A stretch of 64,000 bases of DNA from the NCBI GenBank assembly GCA_044228285.1, contig JBGAVD010000002.1:740898-804897 (forward strand), read 5' to 3'. Within the stretch, counting starts at the first letter, position 1, and every line of letters starts with the position of its first letter. Positions 18,740 to 26,948 of the stretch are shown one piece after another. The position numbers and the translations under genes were made by a program. Below the pieces are notes generated by a model. That model ran no database searches and was not told the origin of the DNA. It saw only the letters and a list, made by a program, of their open reading frames with translations. The DNA is from JBBATK01 sp044228285 (GTDB lineage Bacteria; Bacteroidota; Ignavibacteria; Kapaibacteriales; NICIL-2).

Positions 18740-20200
18740 ATGCAGGACTTCGTTGTTCTCGTTTACGTATTGGCCCTTTGCATTCTCTTCGCCTTTGGTT
18801 TGCATGGTCTGGTGATGGTCTATTACTATCACAAGACTAAGGCATTCAAGCATCCTGAAGCAAACAGTCCGGTGGACCTTCCTCTGGTTACTGTGCAGCT
18901 TCCTTTGTACAATGAAATGTATGTGGTTGAGCGACTCATCGAGTCCGTTTGCGCACTTGACTACCCAATTGAGAAACTAGAGATTCAGGTACTTGATGAT
19001 TCCACTGATGAAACCGTGCACGCCAACCGAGAGCTAGTTGATCGTTATGCAGAGCGTGGCTTTGACATTAGCTACGTGCATAGAGTGAATCGCGAGGGTT
19101 ACAAGGCTGGCGCATTGAAGCACGGAATGATTCAAGCAAAAGGGGAGTTCATTGCAATTTTTGATGCGGACTTTGTACCGAAGCCAGACTTCCTCCATCA
19201 GACTATTCGTCACTTTGAAAATTCAAAAGTCGGTATGGTGCAAACCCGTTGGGAGCACCTGAATGAAGAGTACTCATTCTTAACGCGAGCGCAAGCGCTC
19301 GCCTTGGATGGTCACTTCGTTATAGAGCAACAAGTACGCAACAAAGCTGGCTTCTTTATCAATTTCAACGGCACAGCGGGTATTTGGCGTAAATCATGTA
19401 TCCTCGATGCAGGTAATTGGCAACCTGATACCTTGGCTGAAGACTTAGATCTCAGCTTCCGCGCACAGTTACGTGGCTGGAAGTTCGTGTTCTTGAATGA
19501 CGTGACGTCACCAGCAGAGTTGCCAGCTGATATCAATTCGCTAAAAACGCAGCAGTTCCGCTGGACCAAGGGTGCAGTTGAAGCAGCACTGAAGTTGTTG
19601 CCTGCTGTTTGGCGCTCTTCCATGCCTCTGCGTGTGAAGCTCGAGGGAACAGTACACTTGACCTCTAATATCGTTTTCCCATTCATTCTGGTGGTTGCGA
19701 TGTTGAACATACCGATGGTTCTCATTAAGAATCTCTCCGAAGGACGTGAGTATGATGATCTCTTCACCATGATGTCGATCTTCGTTCTCGCTTCGATCAG
19801 TACCTTCCTCTTTTACATGCATGCTCAACGTGCTATTCATTTGGACTGGCGTCGTCGTTTGTTGCTCTTCCCAGTTTTCCTAGCTGGTAGCATGGGTTTG
19901 GCAGTAAACAACTCGAAGGCTGTTCTTGAGGCACTGTTTGGTAAGAAGACAGAATTCAAGCGTACTCCGAAGTATAAAATCGTCGATAGCACCGATGAAT
20001 GGCGTACAAAGAAGAATGACTTAGCGAAGAAGATTGGAATAGAAGTGATCATTGAACTTGGCCTCGCGGCGTATTTCTTCATCGGAATTTGTACTTCGAT
20101 CTATTACATGGAGATTGCTGCTATTCCATTCCAGCTTATGTTCCTTACTGGATTCGCAACAGTTGGTATTCTGTCGCTCAAGCATCGCTTGAATTCGTAG
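18740..20200 (+). CDS. processive family 2 glycosyltransferase (cellulose synthase-like)
   Basis: Inner-membrane glycosyltransferase, 486 aa from the ATG at 18740 (a TTG at 18716 inside a T-run is also in frame). One N-terminal membrane helix (about 4-28) is followed by the GT2 catalytic domain with nucleotide-binding VLDDSTDE, the metal site FDADF (D142, D144), acceptor motif AEDLDL and the processive-enzyme motif QQFRW. Four or so membrane helices lie in the C-terminal 190 residues. Length and motifs match the cellulose-synthase-like group that makes glucomannan- or glucan-type polymers, or transfers one sugar to lipid. No BcsB-like or PilZ partner is adjacent. An intrinsic terminator follows at 20225. 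Confidence 0.9.
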   Translation: MQDFVVLVYVLALCILFAFGLHGLVMVYYYHKTKAFKHPEANSPVDLPLVTVQLPLYNEMYVVERLIESVCALDYPIEKLEIQVLDDSTDETVHANRELVDRYAERGFDISYVHRVNREGYKAGALKHGMIQAKGEFIAIFDADFVPKPDFLHQTIRHFENSKVGMVQTRWEHLNEEYSFLTRAQALALDGHFVIEQQVRNKAGFFINFNGTAGIWRKSCILDAGNWQPDTLAEDLDLSFRAQLRGWKFVFLNDVTSPAELPADINSLKTQQFRWTKGAVEAALKLLPAVWRSSMPLRVKLEGTVHLTSNIVFPFILVVAMLNIPMVLIKNLSEGREYDDLFTMMSIFVLASISTFLFYMHAQRAIHLDWRRRLLLFPVFLAGSMGLAVNNSKAVLEALFGKKTEFKRTPKYKIVDSTDEWRTKKNDLAKKIGIEVIIELGLAAYFFIGICTSIYYMEIAAIPFQLMFLTGFATVGILSLKHRLNS

Positions 20201-20224
20201 AAAAAACGCGCAGTCAATCTTCAT

Positions 20225-20258
20225 AAAGGTGTTTAGCTCTTTGTTAAACACCTTTTTT
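20225..20258 (+). terminator. intrinsic terminator after the glycosyltransferase
   Basis: Perfect 11-bp stem AAAGGTGTTTA/TAAACACCTTT with a 9-base loop, running straight into a T-tract. It is 25 bases beyond the stop at 20200. Confidence 0.9.
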
Positions 20259-20323
20259 ATTGTGAGTGTAAGAAAGTTGGTCGAATTTGGAGTATCTGCA
20301 AAGTCCACCTTTGGAATATTGAT

Positions 20324-20926
20324 ATGAAAAGCATCTTACTGTTCTGTCTTGTTTTTGTTTTCGCATGTACCCAGCAGGCATTGTCGCAGGATACATCTCT
20401 TCCTGTGTTGCGATACAACAATTGTCTTGGCGTCGTTTTTTCTAACACCACAGGCTCTGGTCTCAGCTACACACGTCGATTTGCAGATGTTTTCCATGCT
20501 AGAACCGTCCTCTTTTACTACATGAGTGACAATGGATCAAACAACAACTCCGTGTTCAATGCTGCGCTGGAGTTTCAATATGATCTTGCTCGCGAAAGGA
20601 TATTGGACAACGCACTACGAGTGTATGTGGCAGCTTCTGCCCGATATTACCATGAGGCTGATTCTCGTGTTCAGTTTAATTCTTGGATAGGTCCTCCGTA
20701 TACAGATACAACTGTGTCGCAATCAAACTTCGTCAACAGTTATAGCTTAGGTTTTGGCACTGAGATCTTTCTCCTTCGCCGATTAAGCCTTGGAGTCCAG
20801 CTTGGCTACGGATATCGATTGGAGCGTAAGTACCCTGAGTACTTTTACAGTTCGAGCCAAGAGCCGCAGTTTCCAAAGCGAGAGATTCTGCCGACCATTG
20901 GTGTGCATGTTGGATTTCTTTTCTAA
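20324..20926 (+). CDS. outer-membrane beta-barrel protein (200 aa)
   Basis: Signal peptide of about 21 residues (FACTQQALS then QDTS), followed by alternating amphipathic strands with aromatic girdles, including VFNAALEFQYDL, RVYVAASARYYHE, SLGFGTEIFLL and LSLGVQLGYGYRLE. It ends in GVHVGFLF with a C-terminal phenylalanine, the usual barrel-insertion signal for BamA. That suggests a small barrel of about eight strands. No specific family or function recognised. The next gene starts six bases after its stop, so the two form an operon of envelope proteins. Confidence 0.75.
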   Translation: MKSILLFCLVFVFACTQQALSQDTSLPVLRYNNCLGVVFSNTTGSGLSYTRRFADVFHARTVLFYYMSDNGSNNNSVFNAALEFQYDLARERILDNALRVYVAASARYYHEADSRVQFNSWIGPPYTDTTVSQSNFVNSYSLGFGTEIFLLRRLSLGVQLGYGYRLERKYPEYFYSSSQEPQFPKREILPTIGVHVGFLF

Positions 20927-20931
20927 GACGC

Positions 20932-21684
20932 GTGAAAAACCATCTAGTTCTTACTATTCTGCTGTTGATACTTCGTAACTCAATCACGAGTGCTTGCCCA
21001 CTTTGGGATGACACCTCGTCAGCTGTTATTGATTCGTGTTGTATGAGCAAGTTTGATCGCAGCGATGTCATAGTTAAGAGTTGGTCTACGATCTATGCAG
21101 CGGATTCAACCTCGGCTCGACTGGCGACGGATACATCAGGGTCAGTGACTGGCTCATTGGCGATTGATTCCTCACAGCAGCCAGTACGAGGCGGTGAGTC
21201 GAAGGCCAGTTCAGTATTTGGTAGAGGAAGTCTTTCGTTAGGACTTGCGTACTGCTATCTTAATAATATGTCACTACAATTGAGTAAGAATTTCGACAAG
21301 ATTTTCTCAGTTGAACTTGACGGCTCGGCCTATCTTTCACAAAGTGGTTCAAAGAGTTCATTGAGATATCGCGTTGCACTTCAGCTCCAGGCAGATGTTT
21401 CAGTGGAGTTCAACCGTCGGGTCTTTGTGGGTTTAGGGATACAGTATTTTCGGCGCCCGAGTAGTTTTTACACGAGTTACTTCTCCAGTGACACCAGTCA
21501 TCGAGTGAGCTTTGAACCATTCCTGTGTTTTGGAGTAGAGATGCTGGTTGCGAAGAAGTTTAGCCTGATTGTCTCAGCAAGTATAGATAGTTACGCCTAT
21601 GAACGTCCGGAAGTACTCACCATAGCTTGGTTGCTACCCTTCTATTACGCCGGATTTGAGTTTGGCGGCCGCTATCACCTGTAG
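20932..21684 (+). CDS. putative outer-membrane protein (250 aa), function unknown
   Basis: Starts with GTG at 20932, six bases after the preceding stop. There is a signal peptide of about 20 residues (LVLTILLLILRNSITSA), a serine/threonine-rich segment (about 30-95), and then amphipathic strands to the end (LSLGLAYCYL, FVGLGIQYF, FLCFGVEMLVA, FSLIVSASIDSYAY, YYAGFEFGGRYHL). The pattern suggests a C-terminal beta barrel with a disordered periplasmic N-terminal part. Four cysteines lie in residues 22-100 and could form disulfides. Not recognised as a known family. Confidence 0.7.
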   Translation: MKNHLVLTILLLILRNSITSACPLWDDTSSAVIDSCCMSKFDRSDVIVKSWSTIYAADSTSARLATDTSGSVTGSLAIDSSQQPVRGGESKASSVFGRGSLSLGLAYCYLNNMSLQLSKNFDKIFSVELDGSAYLSQSGSKSSLRYRVALQLQADVSVEFNRRVFVGLGIQYFRRPSSFYTSYFSSDTSHRVSFEPFLCFGVEMLVAKKFSLIVSASIDSYAYERPEVLTIAWLLPFYYAGFEFGGRYHL

Positions 21685-21878
21685 AGAGAACCAATTGTTG
21701 ACAGCTGAGAGCAACAAGTTGTTTGAAGACCTTAGGCGACAAGTTCAGAGATAAAAGGAACTCTATTTGAACCTTGGAGTTCTGCTCAGATTCTCACTAT
21801 TTTGAAGTCTCGTGCGTTCTATCACGTGAAAATGTTCTGAGAACTTCTCGTCGTTCAATTCTATCGTTCAACCCTAAA

Positions 21879-22214
21879 ATGCCTACATACGATTACGTTT
21901 GCCGCAAGTGCGGTTGTCAGTTTGAGTATTTTCAATCGATGAGTGCCGACGTTTTGAAGCATTGTCCAGAAGAGCTATGCCAGGAGCAGGCTTGGGCAAA
22001 AGGAGAGGTTGAGCGAAAGATTGGAGCTGGCGCTGGATTGATCTTCAGTGGGAGTGGTTTCTACCTTACCGATTATAAGAATAGTGGCGCAACGGTCCCG
22101 CGTGGATCAGAAAAGTCATCAAGTACTCCTGCAAGTTCAGGGGATTCGGCATCCAGTACTTCGACCTCCGCTCCTTCAAGTTCTGCTGCACCGTCAGCCT
22201 CGGCTGATAGTTGA
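21879..22214 (+). CDS. FmdB-family zinc-ribbon protein
   Basis: Small protein (111 aa) with the FmdB/CxxC zinc ribbon: PTYDYVCRKCG at the start and a second pair in KHCPEELC, giving four cysteine ligands. Its role is presumed regulatory (formamidase operon regulator in the founding member) but is not known in general. The spacing of the second cysteine pair is CxxxxxC rather than the usual CxxC. The C-terminal 45 or so residues are almost all Ser/Ala/Thr/Pro, a disordered tail seen in many FmdB homologues. The ATG at 21879 is chosen because the family always begins MPxYxY; the open frame extends further upstream without homology. Confidence 0.85.
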   Translation: MPTYDYVCRKCGCQFEYFQSMSADVLKHCPEELCQEQAWAKGEVERKIGAGAGLIFSGSGFYLTDYKNSGATVPRGSEKSSSTPASSGDSASSTSTSAPSSSAAPSASADS

Positions 22215-22368
22215 TTGAATGGCCGCCGTGATTACTCTATTTATCCAAGCTTCAATTCCTCTAGGAGCAACACTGAACCTGTGATCATACGAATGCGCAA
22301 CGCAGGTTTTCTGCAGAAACGCAGATTCATTGTTCGGTAGATCTACAGCGTTTTTCCAAGAATTCCAC

Positions 22369-22376
22369 TAGTTTTG
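22369..22376 (+). promoter_or_regulatory. candidate -7 promoter box for thiolase
   Basis: TAGTTTTG, an exact TAnnTTTG match. A start site about seven bases downstream would put the hairpin 22387-22410 at the very 5' end of a leader of about 115 bases. The remaining part of the 284-base gap (22215-22368) shows no other feature. Confidence 0.35.
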
Positions 22377-22386
22377 CATTCTTCGT

Positions 22387-22410
22387 GTGCGGACGCCGAA
22401 GGCGGCGCAC
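22387..22410. repeat. GC-rich hairpin in the thiolase leader
   Basis: GTGCG and CGCAC pair outside CGCC/GGCG, with a small internal mismatch and a GAA loop. It would sit at or near the 5' end of the mRNA and might protect it or control initiation. No T-tract. Confidence 0.35.
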
Positions 22411-22498
22411 GCTGAAGAAAAGTCGTTATCAGAGGCCCTTGGTATGGCCATCGTTCACCCCGGTTTAGCATCCTTCACCCTTATCGCAGGAGTATTTT

Positions 22499-23677
22499 AT
22501 GTCGTCGTATATTCTCTCAGCAGCACGTACACCAATTGGCGCATTCATGGGTTCATTGTCTGGCTTCAGTGCACCAATGCTTGGCTCGATCGCAATTCGA
22601 GCTGCAGTAGAGCGTTCTGGAGTAGATGCAGGAAGTATCAGTGAAGTCATTTTGGGCAATGTTCTTACAGCAGGGGTTGGACAAGCGCCAGCGCGACAGG
22701 CGGCACTGGGTGCTGGATTGTCTGAGTTGATACCTTGCTTAACCATCAACAAAGTTTGTGGTAGTGGACTGAAGTCGGTCATGCTAGCTGATCAAGCTTT
22801 GCGTTGTGGAGATGCTGAGATCGTTGTAGCGGGTGGACAAGAATCCATGACAAATGGTCCATACCTTTTGGCAAAGGCTCGTTCAGGATATAAGTATGGA
22901 AACGGCGAGATCATCGACTCAATGCAGTACGATGGACTAACTGATGCCTATGTCAAAGCGCCAATGGGAGAGTTCGCAGAAGCATGTGCAAGCGAGTGCG
23001 GAATCAGCAGAAACATGCAAGATGAGTTTACGGTTGAAAGTTATACCAGAGCAATAGCCGCACAGAAGAATGGTTGGTTTGATGATGAGATAGCACCTGT
23101 TGTGATTAAAGACAAAAAAGGTGACCAGGAAGTCCGATTGGACGAAGAGCCCTTGAAAGTTCGTTTCGATAAAATCCCAGAGCTCAAGCCTGTATTTCGA
23201 AAAGATGGGACCATTACCGCTGCGAACGCAAGTTCTATCGATGATGGGGCAGCCGCTATTGTGGTGTGTTCAGAGTCTGTGATGAAGTCTCGTGGCTTGA
23301 AGCCTATGGCTCGAATCGTTGCTCAAGCATCATTTGCTCATGCTCCCAAAGATTTCAATACAGCGCCCGTACATGGTATTGAACGCGTATTGGCAAAAGC
23401 AGGATTGACCATTCAGGATATTGATCTCTTTGAGATTAATGAAGCTTTTTCCGTAACCGCTTTGGTGGCAAAGAATCAACTTGGTATCGCTCATGACAAG
23501 CTGAATGTTCATGGGGGAGCAGTTGCCCTCGGACACCCAATTGGAGCTAGCGGTGCGAGAGTTCTGACAACTTTGTTGTACGCTCTTCGTCGCTACAGCA
23601 AGCGTTACGGCTTAGCTACCCTCTGCATTGGCGGTGGAGAAGCAAATGCTCTTGTCGTTGAGAATATGTCTGTATAA
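22499..23677 (+). CDS. acetyl-CoA C-acetyltransferase (thiolase)
   Basis: Condenses two acetyl-CoA to acetoacetyl-CoA or runs thiolysis in the reverse direction. At 392 aa it matches the biosynthetic/degradative acetoacetyl-CoA thiolase group. The acyl-accepting cysteine C87 is in KVCGSGLKSV, the histidine H346 in GHPIGASGARV and the second catalytic cysteine C376 in LCIGGGE. A strong AGGAG site lies six bases before the ATG. No other fatty-acid or ketone-body genes are adjacent, so direction of use cannot be inferred. The family is often called atoB or thlA; I leave the symbol open. Confidence 0.95.
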   Translation: MSSYILSAARTPIGAFMGSLSGFSAPMLGSIAIRAAVERSGVDAGSISEVILGNVLTAGVGQAPARQAALGAGLSELIPCLTINKVCGSGLKSVMLADQALRCGDAEIVVAGGQESMTNGPYLLAKARSGYKYGNGEIIDSMQYDGLTDAYVKAPMGEFAEACASECGISRNMQDEFTVESYTRAIAAQKNGWFDDEIAPVVIKDKKGDQEVRLDEEPLKVRFDKIPELKPVFRKDGTITAANASSIDDGAAAIVVCSESVMKSRGLKPMARIVAQASFAHAPKDFNTAPVHGIERVLAKAGLTIQDIDLFEINEAFSVTALVAKNQLGIAHDKLNVHGGAVALGHPIGASGARVLTTLLYALRRYSKRYGLATLCIGGGEANALVVENMSV

Positions 23678-23764
23678 GCGTCCCAAACACAGGAGTTTCG
23701 ATACAGAATGCCTCAGGGAAAAGGACGAAAGGCAAGCTTTCAAAAGACCTAAATGTGGATAAAC

Positions 23765-23804
23765 TTTGGGCAAAAACCGGTACAAAGCCTCGTTTTTGCC
23801 CAAA
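23765..23804. terminator. 13-bp hairpin after thiolase
   Basis: TTTGGGCAAAAAC pairs perfectly with GTTTTTGCCCAAA around a 14-base loop. No T-tract follows on either strand, so it is either a Rho-assisted terminator or an mRNA 3'-end stabiliser. Confidence 0.5.
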
Positions 23805-23853
23805 AGCTCCCATTTCTTCCTTGTCCTATTCAATTCACTACCGTATATTTGTA

Positions 23854-23861
23854 GGCTACTC
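23854..23861 (+). promoter_or_regulatory. candidate -7 promoter box for tRNA-Gln
   Basis: TATATTTG in the context CCGTATATTTG, identical to the recN box. It would start transcription about 35 bases before the mature tRNA. Confidence 0.45.
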
Positions 23862-23870
23862 TGGTTAAGG

Positions 23871-23888
23871 CGTATGGAAAACCATACG
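23871..23888. repeat. hairpin in the tRNA-Gln leader
   Basis: CGTATGG, AAAA, CCATACG: a 7-bp stem lying 15 bases before the tRNA 5' end. It may mark the precursor leader removed by RNase P. Confidence 0.35.
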
Positions 23889-23903
23889 ATCTGAAGCACG
23901 CAT

Positions 23904-23975
23904 TGGGGCGTCGCCAAGCGGCAAGGCATCGCTCTTTGGAAGCGACATTCGTTGGTTCGAATCCAGCCGCCCCAG
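23904..23975 (+). tRNA. tRNA-Gln (anticodon TTG)
   Basis: A complete cloverleaf can be folded by hand. The acceptor TGGGGCG pairs with CGCCCCA over 7 bp, with discriminator G at 23975. The D arm is GCC/GGC around AAGCGGCAA. The anticodon stem TCGCT/AGCGA encloses loop CTTTGGA with anticodon TTG at 23936-23938. The T arm is GTTGG-TTCGAAT-CCAGC. The U1-A72 end with a purine-rich acceptor is typical of bacterial tRNA-Gln. The 3' CCA is not encoded and must be added. An intrinsic terminator follows. Confidence 0.95.
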
Positions 23976-23991
23976 CATTTATTGAGTGTGT

Positions 23992-24031
23992 GAGATGTAC
24001 AGGCGCCGCGCCTTTGCATCTCTTTTCTTTT
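23992..24031 (+). terminator. terminator after tRNA-Gln
   Basis: Outer stem GAGATG/CATCTC and inner stem AGGCG/CGCCT form one branched-free hairpin with an internal loop, followed by TTTTCTTTT. It lies 16 bases beyond the tRNA. Confidence 0.85.
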
Positions 24032-24054
24032 ATCCGCGGTGAGTTCGATCGCAC

Positions 24055-25053
24055 ATGGAAGCTATGGAGTCGACGGTTGCCACCGCAGGTCTGAAGACCT
24101 CACGATTCGACGGAACGTCGGAGATTAAAATTGTGGCCGGCCGTTCGAATCACGGTTTGGCCGAGAGAGTTGCACAAGTTGCTGGATTGCAGCTTGCTGG
24201 CTTAACAATCAGAAATTTTTCTGATGGTGAGATCTGGGCAAAGTTTGAAGAGAATATTCGCGGTGTTGATCTTTTCATCATTCAATCGACACATGCTCCG
24301 GCGGACAACCTGTTGGAGTTGTTGATACTGCTCGATGCGGCCAAGCGTGCATCAGCAAATCGTATCACAGCAGTCATTCCGTATTTCGGCTATGCTCGGC
24401 AAGATCGCAAGGATCAACCTCGAGTTTCGATCACGGCGAAATTGCTTGCGAACCTGATTACTTCGGCGGGTGCAGATCGAATCATCACTGTTGATTTGCA
24501 TACGCCTCAGATTCAAGGTTTCTTTGATATTCCATTAGATCACCTCTATGCTTCTCGTATACTCTTGCGAGTACTGCGTGAGTTGAATCTTGACAACTTG
24601 GCAGTGGCTGCTCCAGATGTAGGCAGCGCCAAGACAGCAAGAGCCTATGCAAAGCGCTTGGGTGCTGATTTGTTGATTGTTGATAAGCGTCGCTCTGGAC
24701 ACAATCAGGCAGAGGTCATGAGCATTATTGGCGATGCTAAGGGAAAGAACATTTTGATCATTGATGACTTGATCGACACAGGTGGAACATTTGTTCAGTG
24801 TGCGCAAGCGTTAAAGGATCATGGTGCATTGAAAATCGTTGGTGCCTGTACGCACCCAGTTTTTTCAGGTGCCGCGCTTGATAAAATCGAGAAGAGTGAT
24901 GCAGTTGAAAGAGTATTCGTTACGGATACGATACCATTGCTTAACCCTTCACCAAAAATTACCGTGATTTCGGTAGCGGAGTTGTTAGCAGAAGCAATTG
25001 TTCGTACACACGACAACACTTCCATTTCTTCGTTGTTCGATATCGTGCGATAG
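24055..25053 (+). CDS. prs: ribose-phosphate pyrophosphokinase
   Basis: Makes PRPP from ribose 5-phosphate and ATP for purine, pyrimidine, histidine and tryptophan synthesis. The 332-aa protein has the class I features: FSDGEIWAKFEENIRG, the PYFGYARQDRKD flexible loop, VDLHTPQIQGFFDIPLDH, and the PRPP-binding loop LIIDDLIDTGGT. About 15-20 extra residues precede the usual start; the ATG at 24055 is the only in-frame ATG besides the one three codons later. rplY lies 168 bases downstream, the common bacterial order prs-rplY, though pth is not next. A 7-bp dyad (25070-25089) lies shortly after the stop. Confidence 0.97.
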   Translation: MEAMESTVATAGLKTSRFDGTSEIKIVAGRSNHGLAERVAQVAGLQLAGLTIRNFSDGEIWAKFEENIRGVDLFIIQSTHAPADNLLELLILLDAAKRASANRITAVIPYFGYARQDRKDQPRVSITAKLLANLITSAGADRIITVDLHTPQIQGFFDIPLDHLYASRILLRVLRELNLDNLAVAAPDVGSAKTARAYAKRLGADLLIVDKRRSGHNQAEVMSIIGDAKGKNILIIDDLIDTGGTFVQCAQALKDHGALKIVGACTHPVFSGAALDKIEKSDAVERVFVTDTIPLLNPSPKITVISVAELLAEAIVRTHDNTSISSLFDIVR

Positions 25054-25221
25054 GACTCACTCTACGTTTTGCAACGTTTGTTCGTTGCACAGTGTAGTGT
25101 TGTTTATGCAAAGCGGTCACAGTCCACCTGTTGAACGAGTGAGCTCAACAGTATGGTGCAGCGATGCAACGAATACCTAGAATAAAACAATACATTCAAT
25201 ACCAAAGGTTAAGGAACAATC

Positions 25222-25848
25222 ATGAACGAAGTAACACTTAATGTAAGCTCACGTGGGTCAGGTAAGCGAGCTGCAAAAGATGCGCGCCAGAGTGGCCGCA
25301 TACCAGGTGTATATTACCGTAAAGGTAGTACTCCAATTGCAATCACTTCAGACAGTCGCGCACTTCGCCCTGTCGTCTATACCAAAGATGTTCGCGTTGT
25401 GAAGTTGCATATTGATGGTGCGTCAGTTGGTTTAGATTGTATCTTGAAAGATGTAACCTTTGATCCTGTTACTGATGTAATCACGCACTTCGATCTGCAC
25501 GGTTTCCAAGAAGACGCCATGATGCACTTTGAAGTTCCAGTGCGTCTAGTTGGAACAGCTATTGGTGCACGTGAGGGTGGCGTGATTCAGCACGTTATTC
25601 ACAAGCTAGACGTGAAGTGTATGCCAAAGGATCTCCCTTCGCACATTGATGTTGACATTACACCTTTGAGAGTAACTCAATCAGTTCACATTGGCGACTT
25701 GAAAGTACCAAATGTTGTGTTCACTGGTAATCCTGAACTTGGTATCGTTTCTTTGGTTCCACCACGTGTGGAAGAGAAGTCAGCGAAGGGTCCAGGCGGT
25801 TCAGAACCTGAGTTGGTATCTCAAAAGGGTAAGAAAGACGACAAGTAG
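25222..25848 (+). CDS. rplY: 50S ribosomal protein L25 (CTC form)
   Basis: Binds 5S rRNA in the large subunit. The 208-aa product has the N-terminal L25 domain (GSGKRAAKDARQSGRIPGVYYRKG and the FDPVTDVITHFDL segment) and the C-terminal beta domain found in the long CTC form (about residues 95-185). A charged Gly/Lys/Glu tail follows. AAGGA lies six bases before the ATG. An intrinsic terminator follows at 25902. The 168-base leader contains CTGTTGA/TCAACAG (25128-25151), a weak dyad with a 10-base loop that could fold in the mRNA. Confidence 0.95.
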   Translation: MNEVTLNVSSRGSGKRAAKDARQSGRIPGVYYRKGSTPIAITSDSRALRPVVYTKDVRVVKLHIDGASVGLDCILKDVTFDPVTDVITHFDLHGFQEDAMMHFEVPVRLVGTAIGAREGGVIQHVIHKLDVKCMPKDLPSHIDVDITPLRVTQSVHIGDLKVPNVVFTGNPELGIVSLVPPRVEEKSAKGPGGSEPELVSQKGKKDDK

Positions 25849-25901
25849 TCTGCTTTTTGCCTCCTGAGGGAAGCAATTAGCTCTTTCGAAAAGTGCAATC
25901 A

Positions 25902-25935
25902 AGCAGGCTATTTTAGAATAGACCTGCTTTTTTTG
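25902..25935 (+). terminator. intrinsic terminator after rplY
   Basis: AAGCAGGCTATT pairs with AATAGACCTGCTT (one bulged base) around a short loop, followed by seven T residues. Confidence 0.9.
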
Positions 25936-26033
25936 CGTCTTTTTGTTGAAACGATTTTAGTCTATCTTAGCGCTGATACCATACTCTCAGCTAGAGTCGG
26001 TCATACATTCGTACCTCAGGAATCAAAAACGCC

Positions 26034-26948
26034 ATGAACAACGCTATCCTTACACTCGGTTCGACCCTTTCCAAACCACGTTATGCCGTGTTTTTGATGG
26101 TCCTGCTCACAGCTTTTATTGTGTCCAGCTGTTCGAGTTCTGCTCCAAAGAACGAGGAGTGGACACCTGAACGGATTGCAAAGAAGCTTGGAACACCATT
26201 GCCTACGCATGGAAAGTTTAATGTGCGACGCACAAAGGGTGGCTCAATGCGATTTGATTTTGAGTACATCGTACCGCGTGATACAGCCCTAGAAGCCTTT
26301 AATGTACTCTTCTATGCCACAGACTGTTATGTGACCATGGTAGATTCCAAGATAGGCCTGCTTGATACAATCGATGTGCATTTAGCAATGGGAACGACCA
26401 ATGACACACTCGACAAAGACAGCATTATAGTGAGCAGCAAGGGCTTCTGGTTGAATCCAACATCGCGTGAGTTTAGGGAAGTGACCTTCGATGTCGTGAT
26501 TATGTCCAAGCAGAAAATGTATCACGATGTGTATGTGGTTGATCTCAGTCCAAAAACTGAAGATGAGGCATCAGGTCCGCTGATGGTTCTCTTACCTGAT
26601 ATCGACGAACAAACAGATAGCTCCATCGTTTTTGCGGCTGCAGCGAAGCGATTGCGTGGAGCATATTCAGACTATTTTCCAACGAGTGAGCGTCTTCATG
26701 TAGAGATTCTCACACAGAAAGGCGAAATGCTCTTTAGTTCGTCTGTCGGTGCACATTTTCTTCAAGAGGTAAGTCCAGTTGAACCGCTGAAAAAGGGCGA
26801 GATCATTCGGTACAAATACCAATGGAACGGCAAAACGAATAGCGGTCGCGCTGTCGAGCCTGGAAAGTACCTTGCTCGAATCAGTCTAGCGTCAAAACCT
26901 GAAGACTACACCGTTTCACTGCCATTCTCGTGGCGAACAGACAAGTAG
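26034..26948 (+). CDS. lipoprotein of unknown function (304 aa)
   Basis: Signal sequence with lipobox IVSSC (Cys33) and following serines, so an envelope lipoprotein. The middle (about 60-200) is a beta-rich region resembling GWxTD-type domains of FCB lipoproteins in composition, but I do not see the GWxTD signature itself. The C-terminal 90 or so residues (LHVEILTQKGEMLFSSS ... YKYQWNGKTNSGRAVEPGKYLARISL) have the form of a BsuPI- or FlgD-like Ig fold. A TATCTTAG sequence at 25963-25970 is a near match to the -7 box. ribD begins exactly at its stop codon, so the two are coupled. Confidence 0.7.
   Translation: MNNAILTLGSTLSKPRYAVFLMVLLTAFIVSSCSSSAPKNEEWTPERIAKKLGTPLPTHGKFNVRRTKGGSMRFDFEYIVPRDTALEAFNVLFYATDCYVTMVDSKIGLLDTIDVHLAMGTTNDTLDKDSIIVSSKGFWLNPTSREFREVTFDVVIMSKQKMYHDVYVVDLSPKTEDEASGPLMVLLPDIDEQTDSSIVFAAAAKRLRGAYSDYFPTSERLHVEILTQKGEMLFSSSVGAHFLQEVSPVEPLKKGEIIRYKYQWNGKTNSGRAVEPGKYLARISLASKPEDYTVSLPFSWRTDK

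Noticed and set aside
19285..19305. GCGAGCG/CGCTCGC palindrome in the glycosyltransferase gene
   Set aside because: It encodes the family-conserved TRAQALALDGHF segment, so codon choice explains it better than an inserted element.
22387..22644. Frame of 85 codons overlapping the thiolase start
   Set aside because: It starts inside the leader hairpin and overlaps thiolase in another frame, with no recognisable domain.
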